A DNA stretch of 41,383 nucleotides, taken from the IMG/VR virus record IMGVR_UViG_3300015374_000022, positions 1-41,383 of that record. One strand, written 5' to 3'. This DNA is from a virus. The notes below the pieces were generated by a model, which worked only from the letters and a program-made list of their open reading frames with translations, was not told the origin of the DNA and did no database searches. Positions 1-6,956 of this stretch are shown here, one piece after another (position 1 is the stretch's first letter; each line of letters opens with the position of its first letter). Made by a program: the position numbers and the translations under genes.

Positions 1-483
1 AACACGACTACCCCAACGAACACCAACTCAACACTCCGGGCCGAACGGCCAAGCGCGGACCAGCGCGGACCAGCAGACGGAAGTCGGCTCACCGCACACA
101 GTGGCCAGGACCCCCGGAAACCGAGTCGTTGTTCAGGTCCCCATGCGCACCAGGGCTCCAATCCCCGGGCGCACAAGCGATGAGACGAGAACGCCAGCGG
201 GCCGGATACGGACACACGGGCGAGATACGCGGCAGCAATGTCGAGGTAGCGCACCGGTTGGATCCCCGGAGTCGTGCACAGGGTGCGTCAGTCGCGACAT
301 AGAGAGTGCGTCGGAAGATATTACCGACCTGCGGACTCACGGATATCCGCAGGCGACCACGCGTGGCAGCGATCACGTAGGGAACGGGACGGCGCCGCTG
401 GGGCACCCCCAGTAACAACGCGGGTGACGCGCCACTGAACGGATCGTGAGAGGGCCGTTAGAGAGTGGCAACGATTCACGTTT
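1..483. other. Left flank without a convincing gene
   Basis: No reading frame here has both a plausible start with Shine-Dalgarno and actinobacterial third-position GC bias; the two roughly 105-codon open frames lie opposite each other and look like GC-driven noise. The stretch has a short tandem direct repeat (GCGGACCAGC, near 55-74) and an 8-bp inverted repeat CCTGCGGA/TCCGCAGG at 328-353. It may be the non-coding end of the phage early arm or a regulatory gap before the small-gene cassette. I see no terminase, cos hallmark or promoter that would decide this. Confidence 0.5.
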
Positions 484-511
484 GGGCACGGCAACTTAGG
501 TTTCCGTGCCC
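484..511 (+). promoter_or_regulatory. GC hairpin before the first small gene
   Basis: Perfect 8-bp inverted repeat GGGCACGG/CCGTGCCC with a 12-nt loop, 31 nt before the start at 543. It matches the first hairpin of the composite leaders found before the following genes. The second small hairpin is weak here (CGT/ACG around 515-523), so this is a marginal family member. Confidence 0.5.
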
Positions 512-542
512 ATTCGTGAGACGTTCTAAGAAGGGCAATGAA

Positions 543-791
543 ATGCGAATTTACAGAGTGTTGGTGTGCGCTGGTGAGCGGCCCGGCATCGTACTTTTCG
601 TTCAGGCCTGGGACATGGTCGGGTTGCGCCGGACGCTGGACAACGCGACCGGAATCACGCTCCCCGGGGTTAAGGGACTCGTTCAGAGCTGGACTTTGTC
701 CAGCGCGCGGGTGGTGAAGCGCATTCCTCGCTACGCGCGGGTTGCGAACCCTGGACAGAAGGCACCCGTCTTGCACGCAAGTGGTGCGTGA
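543..791 (+). CDS. Small hypothetical protein, 82 aa
   Basis: The ATG at 543 is preceded by AAGAAGGG and starts a peptide MRIYRVLVCAG.... An earlier in-frame ATG at 465 would run through the upstream hairpin and has no Shine-Dalgarno. The protein has a beta-strand-like hydrophobic start and a basic C-terminal half. I recognise no domain. It opens the plus-strand cassette of small genes with hairpin leaders. Confidence 0.6.
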   Translation: MRIYRVLVCAGERPGIVLFVQAWDMVGLRRTLDNATGITLPGVKGLVQSWTLSSARVVKRIPRYARVANPGQKAPVLHASGA

Positions 792-815
792 GCTGGCCCA
801 ATGAACAACGGTGCA

Positions 816-856
816 GCACGGGCTACGTCCGTGCCGTGCCGTGTCCGTTGGGGACG
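816..856 (+). promoter_or_regulatory. Two-hairpin leader element 1
   Basis: Hairpin 1 is GCACGG/CCGTGC (816-834). After 8 nt comes hairpin 2, GTCC/GGAC (843-855), then AGAGGAGG and the ATG at 875. It shares order, spacing and orientation with eight more copies downstream. Confidence 0.55.
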
Positions 857-874
857 CATAAGAGGAGGCAGACA

Positions 875-1060
875 ATGTCCGGTTACCCCTGCGCACGGAG
901 CGTCCGCGTCGAGTTCGCCGACGACTCTTTCGTTGACGGGATCGAGGGACTGAACCCGGGTCACGCGATGTGGCGTGCCCGATGCAACTGGGACGGCGCC
1001 GTGGTCACCGATCTGGGCCCGTTCGACCCGGCGGAGCACCCGTTCGAGTCGGTGAACTGA
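875..1060 (+). CDS. Small hypothetical protein, 61 aa
   Basis: The ATG at 875 follows a strong AGAGGAGG at proper spacing. An in-frame start at 788 would read through the leader hairpins and is rejected. The protein MSGYPCARSVRVEFADDSF... is acidic, with aromatic/Asp patterning as in small beta-rich phage proteins; no family recognised. The next gene follows after another leader element. Confidence 0.65.
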   Translation: MSGYPCARSVRVEFADDSFVDGIEGLNPGHAMWRARCNWDGAVVTDLGPFDPAEHPFESVN

Positions 1061-1077
1061 ACACAACGCTCTCAGTG

Positions 1078-1118
1078 GGGGACGGCGTGTCCGTCCCCTG
1101 CTGTGTCCGTTGTGGACA
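1078..1118 (+). promoter_or_regulatory. Two-hairpin leader element 2
   Basis: Hairpin 1 is GGGGACGG/CCGTCCCC (1078-1098). Five nt later hairpin 2 is TGTCC-GTTGT-GGACA (1104-1118). GAAAGGG and the ATG at 1133 follow. The second stem differs in sequence from most other copies but keeps pairing. Confidence 0.65.
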
Positions 1119-1132
1119 GAAAGGGAACGCAA

Positions 1133-1231
1133 ATGATCGAAAGCTTCGCGGTTCGGATCATCGCCTGGGCGATCACCGTGCTTGTCCTGTTGGCGGGCTC
1201 GGCGGCAATCCAGTACGCGGCAACGCACTAG
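1133..1231 (+). CDS. 32-aa single-pass membrane microprotein
   Basis: ATG at 1133 after AAAGGG, preceded by a leader element. The peptide begins MIESFAVRIIAWAITVLVLL and ends ...IQYAATH. Residues about 6-28 form one hydrophobic helix, so it is a predicted membrane peptide. It is too short for default gene callers, but start, leader and tight spacing to the next gene (11 nt) support it. Function unknown. Confidence 0.55.
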   Translation: MIESFAVRIIAWAITVLVLLAGSAAIQYAATH

Positions 1232-1242
1232 GGAGAGTGGAA

Positions 1243-1734
1243 ATGAACATCACCGACCGCGTCATCCGGCACATGGGAAGCCCGGACCGGCGGTACCACG
1301 TGCGGCACGCCAACACGTCGCCCGACTCGTGGACGCTGGAAGCACTCGACGGCCCGAGCAAGGGGCAGGCATACGCGGCACGGATCAACCCCGCCGCATA
1401 CGAGGTCTACGGGCCCGACGGCTGGGCCCGGCTCCCGTGGGTGGGCGACACCCCGGTCACCGAAACGCTGGTGAACGGGCGCACCCGGCAGGACGCGACC
1501 GCCTACGGCGCGGAGAAGTTCGCCGCGCTGCGGGACCTCGGGTACCGGCTGGGCCTGTGCTGGTTCGAGGCATGCGCGGTTGCCGCGTACACGGTCGAAC
1601 GGCACCCGCGGGAGGCACTGAACGTGCTTGAGAACCGCTACGGGCACTTCAAAGACGAGTGCTGGCGCGACATGGCACGCGGCTCGTTCTGGTTCCACTT
1701 CTACGGCCAGCAGCCGTCGCACCCGCGCTACTGA
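1243..1734 (+). CDS. Hypothetical protein, 163 aa
   Basis: ATG at 1243 after GGGAGAG, 11 nt past the microprotein stop and without its own hairpin leader, so probably co-translated. The sequence is soluble. The N-terminal part (about 1-75) is beta-rich with VYGPDGWARLPW, and the C-terminal half (about 85-163) is mostly helical with Cys and Trp. No known domain recognised. Strong GC3 supports coding. Confidence 0.75.
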   Translation: MNITDRVIRHMGSPDRRYHVRHANTSPDSWTLEALDGPSKGQAYAARINPAAYEVYGPDGWARLPWVGDTPVTETLVNGRTRQDATAYGAEKFAALRDLGYRLGLCWFEACAVAAYTVERHPREALNVLENRYGHFKDECWRDMARGSFWFHFYGQQPSHPRY

Positions 1735-1750
1735 CGTAGCCGCTTTGGTG

Positions 1751-1790
1751 ACGCGCGGGCAACCGCGCGTGCGCCATGGCTGCTAGGCCA
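1751..1790 (+). promoter_or_regulatory. Two-hairpin leader element 3
   Basis: Hairpin 1 is ACGCGCGG-GCAA-CCGCGCGT (1751-1770). Six nt later hairpin 2 is TGGC-TGCTAG-GCCA (1777-1790). GAAAGGAGAG and the GTG at 1808 follow. Confidence 0.7.
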
Positions 1791-1807
1791 AACGAAAGGA
1801 GAGAACC

Positions 1808-2068
1808 GTGTGTGAAGTCACGGAAAGGTGCACGCGGCGTGCCCTGTTCTGGGTGCAGTCGCGCCGGGAGATCCAGCACCCCGGGAACCCCGAAATCGGT
1901 GTCGAGCCGTTCAGGTCCGGCGTCAACGTGAGCGCGTGCTCCCGGTGCCTCCCCGTGGCCGTGCGCCGCATCGGGGAGATGAACCGCGAGGCGGCGAACG
2001 GGCTGCACTTGCCCGCGTCCGACGGCGTGATCGTCAAAACGAAGATGCCGAACGGTTCTTGGCAGTAG
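1808..2068 (+). CDS. Hypothetical protein, 86 aa
   Basis: GTG start at 1808 after GAAAGGAGAG. The peptide starts MCEVTERCTRRALFWVQSRR and has five Cys in its first half (CE.. C.. later ACSRC), suggesting a metal-binding or disulfide fold, though no classical zinc ribbon is clear. Preceded and followed by leader elements. Function unknown. Confidence 0.65.
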   Translation: MCEVTERCTRRALFWVQSRREIQHPGNPEIGVEPFRSGVNVSACSRCLPVAVRRIGEMNREAANGLHLPASDGVIVKTKMPNGSWQ

Positions 2069-2085
2069 TGCTAGCGCTTTCGGTG

Positions 2086-2124
2086 GCGCGCATGGGGGTG
2101 CGCGCACGCCGTGACCGCTAGGTC
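2086..2124 (+). promoter_or_regulatory. Two-hairpin leader element 4
   Basis: Hairpin 1 is GCGCGCA/TGCGCGC (2086-2105). Seven nt later hairpin 2 is GACC-GCTA-GGTC (2113-2124). GGAAGGGG and the ATG at 2149 follow. Confidence 0.65.
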
Positions 2125-2148
2125 TAGCTCAACGGAAGGGGAACACCA

Positions 2149-2607
2149 ATGCGAGTGGTTGAACTGGTTATGCAGTGGTGGGCGGAGATTGACGGCAACT
2201 CGCCCGCATACGACGAACAGAGCGCGGACCGGGTGGACGCTTTCACCGAAGCCGGGGATCACGTGTTCACCCTGTATCGGTACGGGACGTCCGGCCGATG
2301 GGTGAACGTGCGCCCCGAAGACGTCGGCGCCGACACCCCGTTGTGGTCGGACGTCGACACCTACGCGGTGGACCCGGACGGGGCCAACCTGGGGCCGGTG
2401 TACTCCCTGAAACGGAACGAACTGAGTGGCACCGTCCACGTGTTCCGCGACGGCGAGCGAATCGGCCACCTGTGGCCGGACCCGAAGTCCGAAGGGTTCG
2501 CCGCGTTCCGCGTGGACAGCTCGAAACCCATCGCGCGTCCCAAGACGGAACGCACGTGCGTCCTCAAGATCACCAAGGGCGAGTGGGACGGCGGAGACCA
2601 GCTGTAG
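2149..2607 (+). CDS. Hypothetical protein, 152 aa
   Basis: ATG at 2149 after GGAAGGGGAAC. A soluble acidic protein rich in Trp, Tyr and beta-type segments (VFTLYRYGTSGRWVNV; IGHLWPDPKSEGFAAFRV). No catalytic motif or known family is visible. It lies directly before the DUF932 gene and carries the same leader type, so the two are likely co-regulated. Confidence 0.7.
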   Translation: MRVVELVMQWWAEIDGNSPAYDEQSADRVDAFTEAGDHVFTLYRYGTSGRWVNVRPEDVGADTPLWSDVDTYAVDPDGANLGPVYSLKRNELSGTVHVFRDGERIGHLWPDPKSEGFAAFRVDSSKPIARPKTERTCVLKITKGEWDGGDQL

Positions 2608-2641
2608 AGCGGGCACCTGGCCGCCCGTGCGCTATCCGTGG

Positions 2642-2684
2642 GGAACGTCCCCTCCGGACGTTCCTGCGCGGTCACCGCACGGCC
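2642..2684 (+). promoter_or_regulatory. Two-hairpin leader element 5
   Basis: Hairpin 1 is GGAACGTCC-CCTCC-GGACGTTCC (2642-2664, 9 bp perfect). Five nt later a weaker hairpin 2, GGTC/GGCC with one G-T pair, lies at 2670-2684. The start of the DUF932 gene is 34 nt further on. Confidence 0.6.
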
Positions 2685-2718
2685 AAACCATGCGGGCACA
2701 CAAGAGAAAGAGGCAGAA

Positions 2719-3738
2719 ATGTCCAAGGAAACCAAGCTGTGGCTGAACAACAACACCCTCATCGGGTACACCGCCAAACGCGGGAACGCGTGGCACTACC
2801 GCGCCGCGGACCAGGGTGAGCAGTCCAACCACTACCCGGGCGCCGTGCCCGTGGAAGACGTGCTCTCCCGGCTGTTCTACTGGAGCGCCGCGAAGGGCAC
2901 CGCCAAGGCCACGTGGATCACCGAGAACGGCGTCACCAGCCGCGAGGACACCAAGCGCTTCCCCGTCGGCAGAGTCGACACGGGCGACATCTTCGGGTAC
3001 TTCGCGGACGGATACGAGATCCACCAGTATCGCGACTGGCTGGTTACCCAGGTCGGGAACATCCTCGACGACGGGTTGGGCATCGGCTCCGCCGGCCTGC
3101 TCAAGAACGGCGCACAGGCGTGGGTGAGCGTCGAGGTTCCCGACACGATCCGCACCCCGGAGGGTGTCGAGTTCCGCCCGAACCTGCTGGCCTGCACGAG
3201 TCACGACGGGAGCATCGCGACGACGTACAAGCGCGTCGTGACGAACGTCGTGTGTGACAACACGATGGCGGCCGGGCTCTCGGAGAACGGCCAGGCGATC
3301 AAGATCAAGCACTCCCGAAACAGCAAGCTCAAGCTTGCCGAAGCACGGGATGCACTCGCCATCATGCACACCGTCACGGAGGACTTCGCAGCGCAGGTCA
3401 AGGCCCTGTGCGAAATCGAGGTCACCCCGCGCGAATGGTCGAAGTTCCTCAACGTCCACGTGCCTACGACGGACGCGGACAGCAAAACCAAGCAGACCAC
3501 CGCGGCGAACAAGCGCGCCGCGCTGTCCCGGCTCTGGAACAGCGACAACCGCGTCGAGCCGTGGAAGGGCACCGCGTACGGCGTGCTCCAGGCCGTCAAC
3601 ACCTACGTGCACCACGAAGGCACGGTGCGGGGTGCCTCGCGCGCCGAACGGAACATGTCCAGCGCCGTGCTCGGCAAGTTCGACGTGCTGGACCTGGAAA
3701 CCGTGAAGACGCTCGACCGGGTGCTCGCCGACGCCTGA
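2719..3738 (+). CDS. DUF932 phage/plasmid-like protein, 339 aa
   Basis: Resembles the DUF932 (phage/plasmid-like TIGR03299) family: a conserved N-terminal stretch with YWSA..., the central block GIGSAGLLKNGAQAWVSVEV, then RPNLLACTSHDGS and RVVCDNTM-type segments, and a helical C-terminus. Length about 340 aa is usual for the family. Function of the family is not established; it is common on actinobacterial plasmids and phages, often near replication genes. The ATG at 2719 follows GAAAGAGG; an earlier in-frame start lies inside the leader hairpin and is rejected. The next gene encodes a clamp-like protein, which hints at a DNA-metabolism role (inference). Confidence 0.85.
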   Translation: MSKETKLWLNNNTLIGYTAKRGNAWHYRAADQGEQSNHYPGAVPVEDVLSRLFYWSAAKGTAKATWITENGVTSREDTKRFPVGRVDTGDIFGYFADGYEIHQYRDWLVTQVGNILDDGLGIGSAGLLKNGAQAWVSVEVPDTIRTPEGVEFRPNLLACTSHDGSIATTYKRVVTNVVCDNTMAAGLSENGQAIKIKHSRNSKLKLAEARDALAIMHTVTEDFAAQVKALCEIEVTPREWSKFLNVHVPTTDADSKTKQTTAANKRAALSRLWNSDNRVEPWKGTAYGVLQAVNTYVHHEGTVRGASRAERNMSSAVLGKFDVLDLETVKTLDRVLADA

Positions 3739-3754
3739 CCGTGCGCACTTGGTG

Positions 3755-3798
3755 GCGGGCCGCCTTCGGGCGGCCCGCGCGCCATGGCTGCACGGCCA
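3755..3798 (+). promoter_or_regulatory. Two-hairpin leader element 6
   Basis: Hairpin 1 is a 10-bp stem GCGGGCCGCC/GGCGGCCCGC closed by a TTCG tetraloop (3755-3778), a very stable RNA fold. Six nt later hairpin 2 is TGGC-TGCACG-GCCA (3785-3798). GAAGGG and the ATG at 3825 follow. Confidence 0.75.
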
Positions 3799-3824
3799 AC
3801 CCCAACGTGACGAAGGGATTCACC

Positions 3825-4475
3825 ATGACTGCCATGATGGAAACGACGAGCACCGAAACCGGCACCGTGACCGCGTTCACGGCGAACGGCAAGGGCGCGC
3901 TTGTCGGGATGCTCGCCGACTTGGCGCTTACCGCCGACACGGGCCGAGGCGCCCTGGAACAGTTCACGGTCGTTCGCCTGCACACCGAGGGTGGGCGGCT
4001 TCACGGCTGGTCCTCCGACCGGTACCGCGCCGCACACGCGGCCGTGGACGGCGGAGAGCTGCCCCACGCCGTGACCATCGGTGCGGAGGACGTCGCGAAC
4101 CTGGAGAAGACGTTCCGGCAGGCCCTGACGGTCACGGTCACCGTGAACACCGGGGAGATGACCGCGGAATTCGCCGGCCTCGGGGTGACGCTGGCCGTCA
4201 AGCTGCGCCCGAAGTCCTCCAACGACCTCGGGGACATGCTCCCGCGCATCGCCGTCGACTCCCTGCCCGACTCCGCAACGCACGTCATGTTCAACGCGGC
4301 GTTCCTGGCGGACTTCGCGAAGGTCGGCAAGCGACGCAAGGAGTACGTGCAGATGTTCGCGGGCGAGACCGGCAACCGCCCGGCGCACATCCGCATCGGT
4401 CCGGACTACCGCGCGTGGCTCATGCCGATCCGCAATCAGAACGGGACGGACGGCTGGCTCCCGTCCGTGTTCTGA
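3825..4475 (+). CDS. Shortened sliding-clamp-like protein, 216 aa
   Basis: Two stretches recall bacterial DnaN (DNA polymerase III beta). LHGWSSDRYRAAHA at residues 59-72 is like the clamp's ATDRYRLA strand, and RAWLMPIR near the C-terminus (196-203) is like the terminal VIMPVRL strand. Between them, AAFLADFAKV recalls the YLxDALK helix. Host clamps are about 370 aa with three domains; at 216 aa this could keep only about two. If so it may be a phage-specific clamp or decoy for polymerase and clamp loader (inference). Start chosen at the ATG at 3825 after GAAGGG; earlier in-frame codons lie inside the DUF932 gene. Confidence 0.7.
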   Translation: MTAMMETTSTETGTVTAFTANGKGALVGMLADLALTADTGRGALEQFTVVRLHTEGGRLHGWSSDRYRAAHAAVDGGELPHAVTIGAEDVANLEKTFRQALTVTVTVNTGEMTAEFAGLGVTLAVKLRPKSSNDLGDMLPRIAVDSLPDSATHVMFNAAFLADFAKVGKRRKEYVQMFAGETGNRPAHIRIGPDYRAWLMPIRNQNGTDGWLPSVF

Positions 4476-4508
4476 GCCCGCACGCCAACCCGCGCGTGAC
4501 ATCGGCGG

Positions 4509-4554
4509 GGCACGGGCCACAGTGGCCCGTGCCGGCGCCGTGACCGCACGGTCA
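4509..4554 (+). promoter_or_regulatory. Two-hairpin leader element 7
   Basis: Hairpin 1 is a 12-bp perfect inverted repeat GGCACGGGCCAC/GTGGCCCGTGCC (4509-4533). Seven nt later hairpin 2 is TGACC-GCAC-GGTCA (4541-4554). GGAAGGGAG and the ATG at 4570 follow. Confidence 0.75.
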
Positions 4555-4569
4555 ACGGAAGGGAGAAGC

Positions 4570-4830
4570 ATGACAGGGAACAGCACCCCGCGTAAGCGGC
4601 TGAGGGGCACGGTGCCGGGCATCCTGCCGGGTGTCGCCGACGACGAGGCGCACGTGTCCGTTGCGCGGAGCACCTGTCGCGGTTGCCCGGAGTCGTCCGC
4701 CTGGGAACGGGAAGTGGACGGCGTCGCGGAAGGGGTCTACGCCTGGCAGCACGAGCACGCCGGGAAGACGGGGCACCGCGACTTCTACCTGTGGACGGCG
4801 ACTCGAAGTAGGGCCCGGGTCGTCAGCTAG
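4570..4830 (+). CDS. Small putative metal-binding protein, 86 aa
   Basis: ATG at 4570 after GAAGGGAG. Contains CRGC at residues about 36-39 and, some 30 residues later, QHEHAGKTGHRDF. This CxxC ... HxH...TGH.xF arrangement resembles small actinobacterial DUF7848-type proteins found in phages and Streptomyces. The Cys/His spacing suggests a zinc site, but this is not proven. Function unknown. Confidence 0.65.
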   Translation: MTGNSTPRKRLRGTVPGILPGVADDEAHVSVARSTCRGCPESSAWEREVDGVAEGVYAWQHEHAGKTGHRDFYLWTATRSRARVVS

Positions 4831-4846
4831 TCCGTGTAACCCCATT

Positions 4847-4910
4847 CGCGCCTGCTCGGTGTTCTGGCATGACAGAACACCGAACAGGCGCGGGCGTGGC
4901 TACACGGCCA
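4847..4910 (+). promoter_or_regulatory. Two-hairpin leader element 8
   Basis: Hairpin 1 is the longest of the set: CGCGCCTG + TCGGTGTTCTG pairing with CAGAACACCGA + CAGGCGCG around one C-A mismatch (4847-4892). Four nt later hairpin 2 is TGGC-TACACG-GCCA (4897-4910). GAGAAGGGATG and the ATG at 4929 follow. Confidence 0.8.
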
Positions 4911-4928
4911 ACCGAGAAGGGATGAGGC

Positions 4929-5303
4929 ATGGAATCGAAGGACTTCCACAAGACCAATGCGTACGCCGCCGAGCTGACCGAAAAGCACGGGGCGTCGTAC
5001 GCCGCCGTGATCCGGCTCGCTGGCAACCTGCACCAGACGCTGACAAGTCAGACGACAACAACCGATCAGATGTACGTCCCGCACGTAGAGGGCCGATACC
5101 GCGCACTCCTGCAGCTCGACGGCATGAAGGCAGCAGCCATCGCGATCGGCACCGACGTACACGGCCTGTCTCACGGAGAAGCAGAGCGCGGAGCCGACGT
5201 GCACATCGCGGCTTTGGCAAAGTGCATCCGCGAAGACGTCGACGACAACTTTGCGAGAAAAGCCCGTGCCACCCGGAAGGCCGACGGCGTGGTGTCGCAA
5301 TGA
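4929..5303 (+). CDS. Hypothetical helical protein, 124 aa
   Basis: ATG at 4929 after GAGAAGGG. Largely helical (MESKDFHKTNAYAAELTEKH...). It resembles small phage proteins of unknown role; no motif is decisive. Its TGA overlaps the next ATG (ATGA), indicating translational coupling with the 96-aa product downstream. Confidence 0.75.
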   Translation: MESKDFHKTNAYAAELTEKHGASYAAVIRLAGNLHQTLTSQTTTTDQMYVPHVEGRYRALLQLDGMKAAAIAIGTDVHGLSHGEAERGADVHIAALAKCIREDVDDNFARKARATRKADGVVSQ

Positions 5304-5590
5304 GCGGCCAGGAATTCCCGGCCCCGGTGGCGGGACGGATGTTCCTCGCGCGGAACACCACGCGGAAGGTGCATTTCGCGTACACGCAGGGCCGGGCGCT
5401 GCTGTGCCTCCGCAAGTTTCAAGCGCTCTACCCGGTCAGCACGCTGCCAGTGGGATCACGGCTGGACGAAGACCCCGGAACCCGCCGGCGGCTGCTGCTC
5501 GCCGGGGTGAAGCCGGAGGAGCTGTGCCTCGTCTGCTTCTGCGATCAGTTCCGCAGCGAGTACGCCGAAGCGTTCAAGAAGTCCGCGTGA
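5300..5590 (+). CDS. Hypothetical protein, 96 aa
   Basis: The ATG at 5300 overlaps the previous stop by 4 nt. Basic protein with RNTTRKVHFAYTQGRALLCLRKF and a C-terminal LCLVCFCDQF Cys cluster, possibly metal binding. No recognised family. Coupled to the preceding gene and followed by the last clear leader element. Confidence 0.7.
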   Translation: MSGQEFPAPVAGRMFLARNTTRKVHFAYTQGRALLCLRKFQALYPVSTLPVGSRLDEDPGTRRRLLLAGVKPEELCLVCFCDQFRSEYAEAFKKSA

Positions 5591-5600
5591 TCACGCTCGC

Positions 5601-5642
5601 GGCCACCGTGCACGCGGTGGCCCCGGGCGCGGCCACACGGCC
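5601..5642 (+). promoter_or_regulatory. Two-hairpin leader element 9
   Basis: Hairpin 1 is GGCCACCG/CGGTGGCC (5601-5622). Eight nt later hairpin 2 is GGCC-ACAC-GGCC (5631-5642). GAGAGGAACC and the ATG at 5670 follow. Confidence 0.7.
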
Positions 5643-5669
5643 GAACCCACCAACCGAGAGGAACCGACC

Positions 5670-6377
5670 ATGAGCACCGCCGACTGGAACGCGGCCGACT
5701 GGGCGCGCTACATGCTGGGCGTGGCCGAGCTCACACTGTGGGCTTCCGACACGCTCGCCGACGAGGGCATCGCGACCGACGTCGAGGTGACCCGCGCGGC
5801 CGCCAGCGTGGCGCTGGAGCGCGGGGAGTTCGCGCCGCTGCACGAGTGGGCCGCCCGGGTGCTGGAGTCCGACGAGCTGGCCGCGGACGGGCCGTACAAC
5901 CGCCTTGCCGCTGACCTGGTCATCACGCAGAAGGTGCTGGTCCCGGCAGACAGACCCGTGTTCACCGAGCCCCACCCGGAGGTGATGCCGGGGGGTGACG
6001 TGGGTGGGGATGTCCAGGCCGGCGATTCCTACTCCCGGCGGTTCGTCGCCCCGTTGGCGGATAGCCAGCACTGGGCCGTGGTCGACGTCCACACCTACCT
6101 CGGCACCGCCGACGTCACCGGCGAGGGCGACCTGGTGTTGTGGCGGCAGGACGAGTACAGGGTGTGCGCGAACCCGTCCCGGCCGGGCGACGCCGAGGTC
6201 ATCGCGTCGCCCCCGGTGGCGGTGGACACGGGGACGCCGTCGCCGTGCGAGGACGACGCGTACGACTACTGCGCGGACCTGCCGCTGGCGGCGGTGGTGT
6301 GGCCGGCCGGGCTCTGGACCCCGGGTGGCCGGCGCGGGACGATGGGCACCGAGACGGACGGTGACACGGTCGAGTAG
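5670..6377 (+). CDS. Hypothetical protein, 235 aa
   Basis: ATG at 5670 after GAGAGGAAC. The N-terminal 100 residues are helical and acidic (STADWNAADWARYMLGVAEL...). The middle is beta-rich (SQHWAVVDVHTYLG; DLVLWRQDEYRVC), and the C-terminus is acidic and Gly-rich with a YDYC motif. No domain recognised. Strong GC3 and a leader element support coding. Confidence 0.75.
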   Translation: MSTADWNAADWARYMLGVAELTLWASDTLADEGIATDVEVTRAAASVALERGEFAPLHEWAARVLESDELAADGPYNRLAADLVITQKVLVPADRPVFTEPHPEVMPGGDVGGDVQAGDSYSRRFVAPLADSQHWAVVDVHTYLGTADVTGEGDLVLWRQDEYRVCANPSRPGDAEVIASPPVAVDTGTPSPCEDDAYDYCADLPLAAVVWPAGLWTPGGRRGTMGTETDGDTVE

Positions 6378-6419
6378 GACCACGCCTATTCGACAGTTTC
6401 GACGGAGGGTGAGGGTGCT

Positions 6420-6716
6420 ATGGCGGACGCCGAGAAGCCGGAGGTGCTGACGGAGCCGGCCTCCCTGGAGGACCTTGACCGTGCGGTTATGAGGGTGGCC
6501 AGGGCAAAGGAGGCCTCCGAGCGGACGCGAGAGGCAAAGGCGCGAGCCGATAAGGCACACAAAGACAGCCTGGAAGAAGAACGGGCGGCATTCGCCGAGC
6601 GTGCAGCTGTTCTACGCCGTTTGGGTCCCAGCTATCGGGTGACGGACCTCGTGAAGCGCTCGGGCATGAAGCAACAGCAGGTCAGCACCATATTGAACGA
6701 CGCTGACGCGACTTGA
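6420..6716 (+). CDS. Coiled-coil protein with C-terminal HTH, 98 aa
   Basis: ATG at 6420 after GGAGGGTGAGGG. Residues about 20-62 form a charged Ala/Glu/Lys/Arg-rich coiled coil. Residues 68-95 (YRVTDLVKRSGMKQQQVSTI) fit a helix-turn-helix of the iteron/sigma-like type. Likely a small DNA-binding or regulatory protein. The facing 240-nt gap downstream holds dyad repeats. Confidence 0.65.
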   Translation: MADAEKPEVLTEPASLEDLDRAVMRVARAKEASERTREAKARADKAHKDSLEEERAAFAERAAVLRRLGPSYRVTDLVKRSGMKQQQVSTILNDADAT

Positions 6717-6848
6717 CCCACCCCCTGATAGCGGTTGTGGATTATTCCTGTTACTCCCTCGATCGGGCGGCATAGCCAGCGGATACTACGCTCCGTCATG
6801 ATCGATTACGCCCGAATGGAGCAGTGCAAATAGTAGAATTTGTCATGT

Positions 6849-6890
6849 GTCGGGTCTAACGTTCCCGAACGTCGCAACCCGACGCGTTAG
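6849..6890. promoter_or_regulatory. Nested dyad, operator candidate
   Basis: Concentric inverted repeats sit 70-110 nt before the XRE gene at 6957. The outer one is GTCGGGT (6849-6855)/ACCCGAC (6877-6883), the inner one ACGTTC-CC-GAACGT (6859-6872), and CTAACG (6856-6861)/CGTTAG (6885-6890) interleaves. The gap 6717-6956 is otherwise non-coding and unusually AT-rich around 6825-6845 (TAGAATTTGTCA). Binding by the adjacent XRE protein is inference. Confidence 0.45.
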
Positions 6891-6956
6891 CTCGAACACT
6901 GACGGACAGCGGACTCCGGGCATTGCCCTCTACGGAGTCAGAACGGAAATTTACGC

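Noticed and set aside
89-418. Opposed open frames of about 105 codons on both strands at the left end
   Set aside because: No Shine-Dalgarno, biased Arg/Pro/Gly composition, and they mirror each other; typical chance frames in GC-rich DNA.
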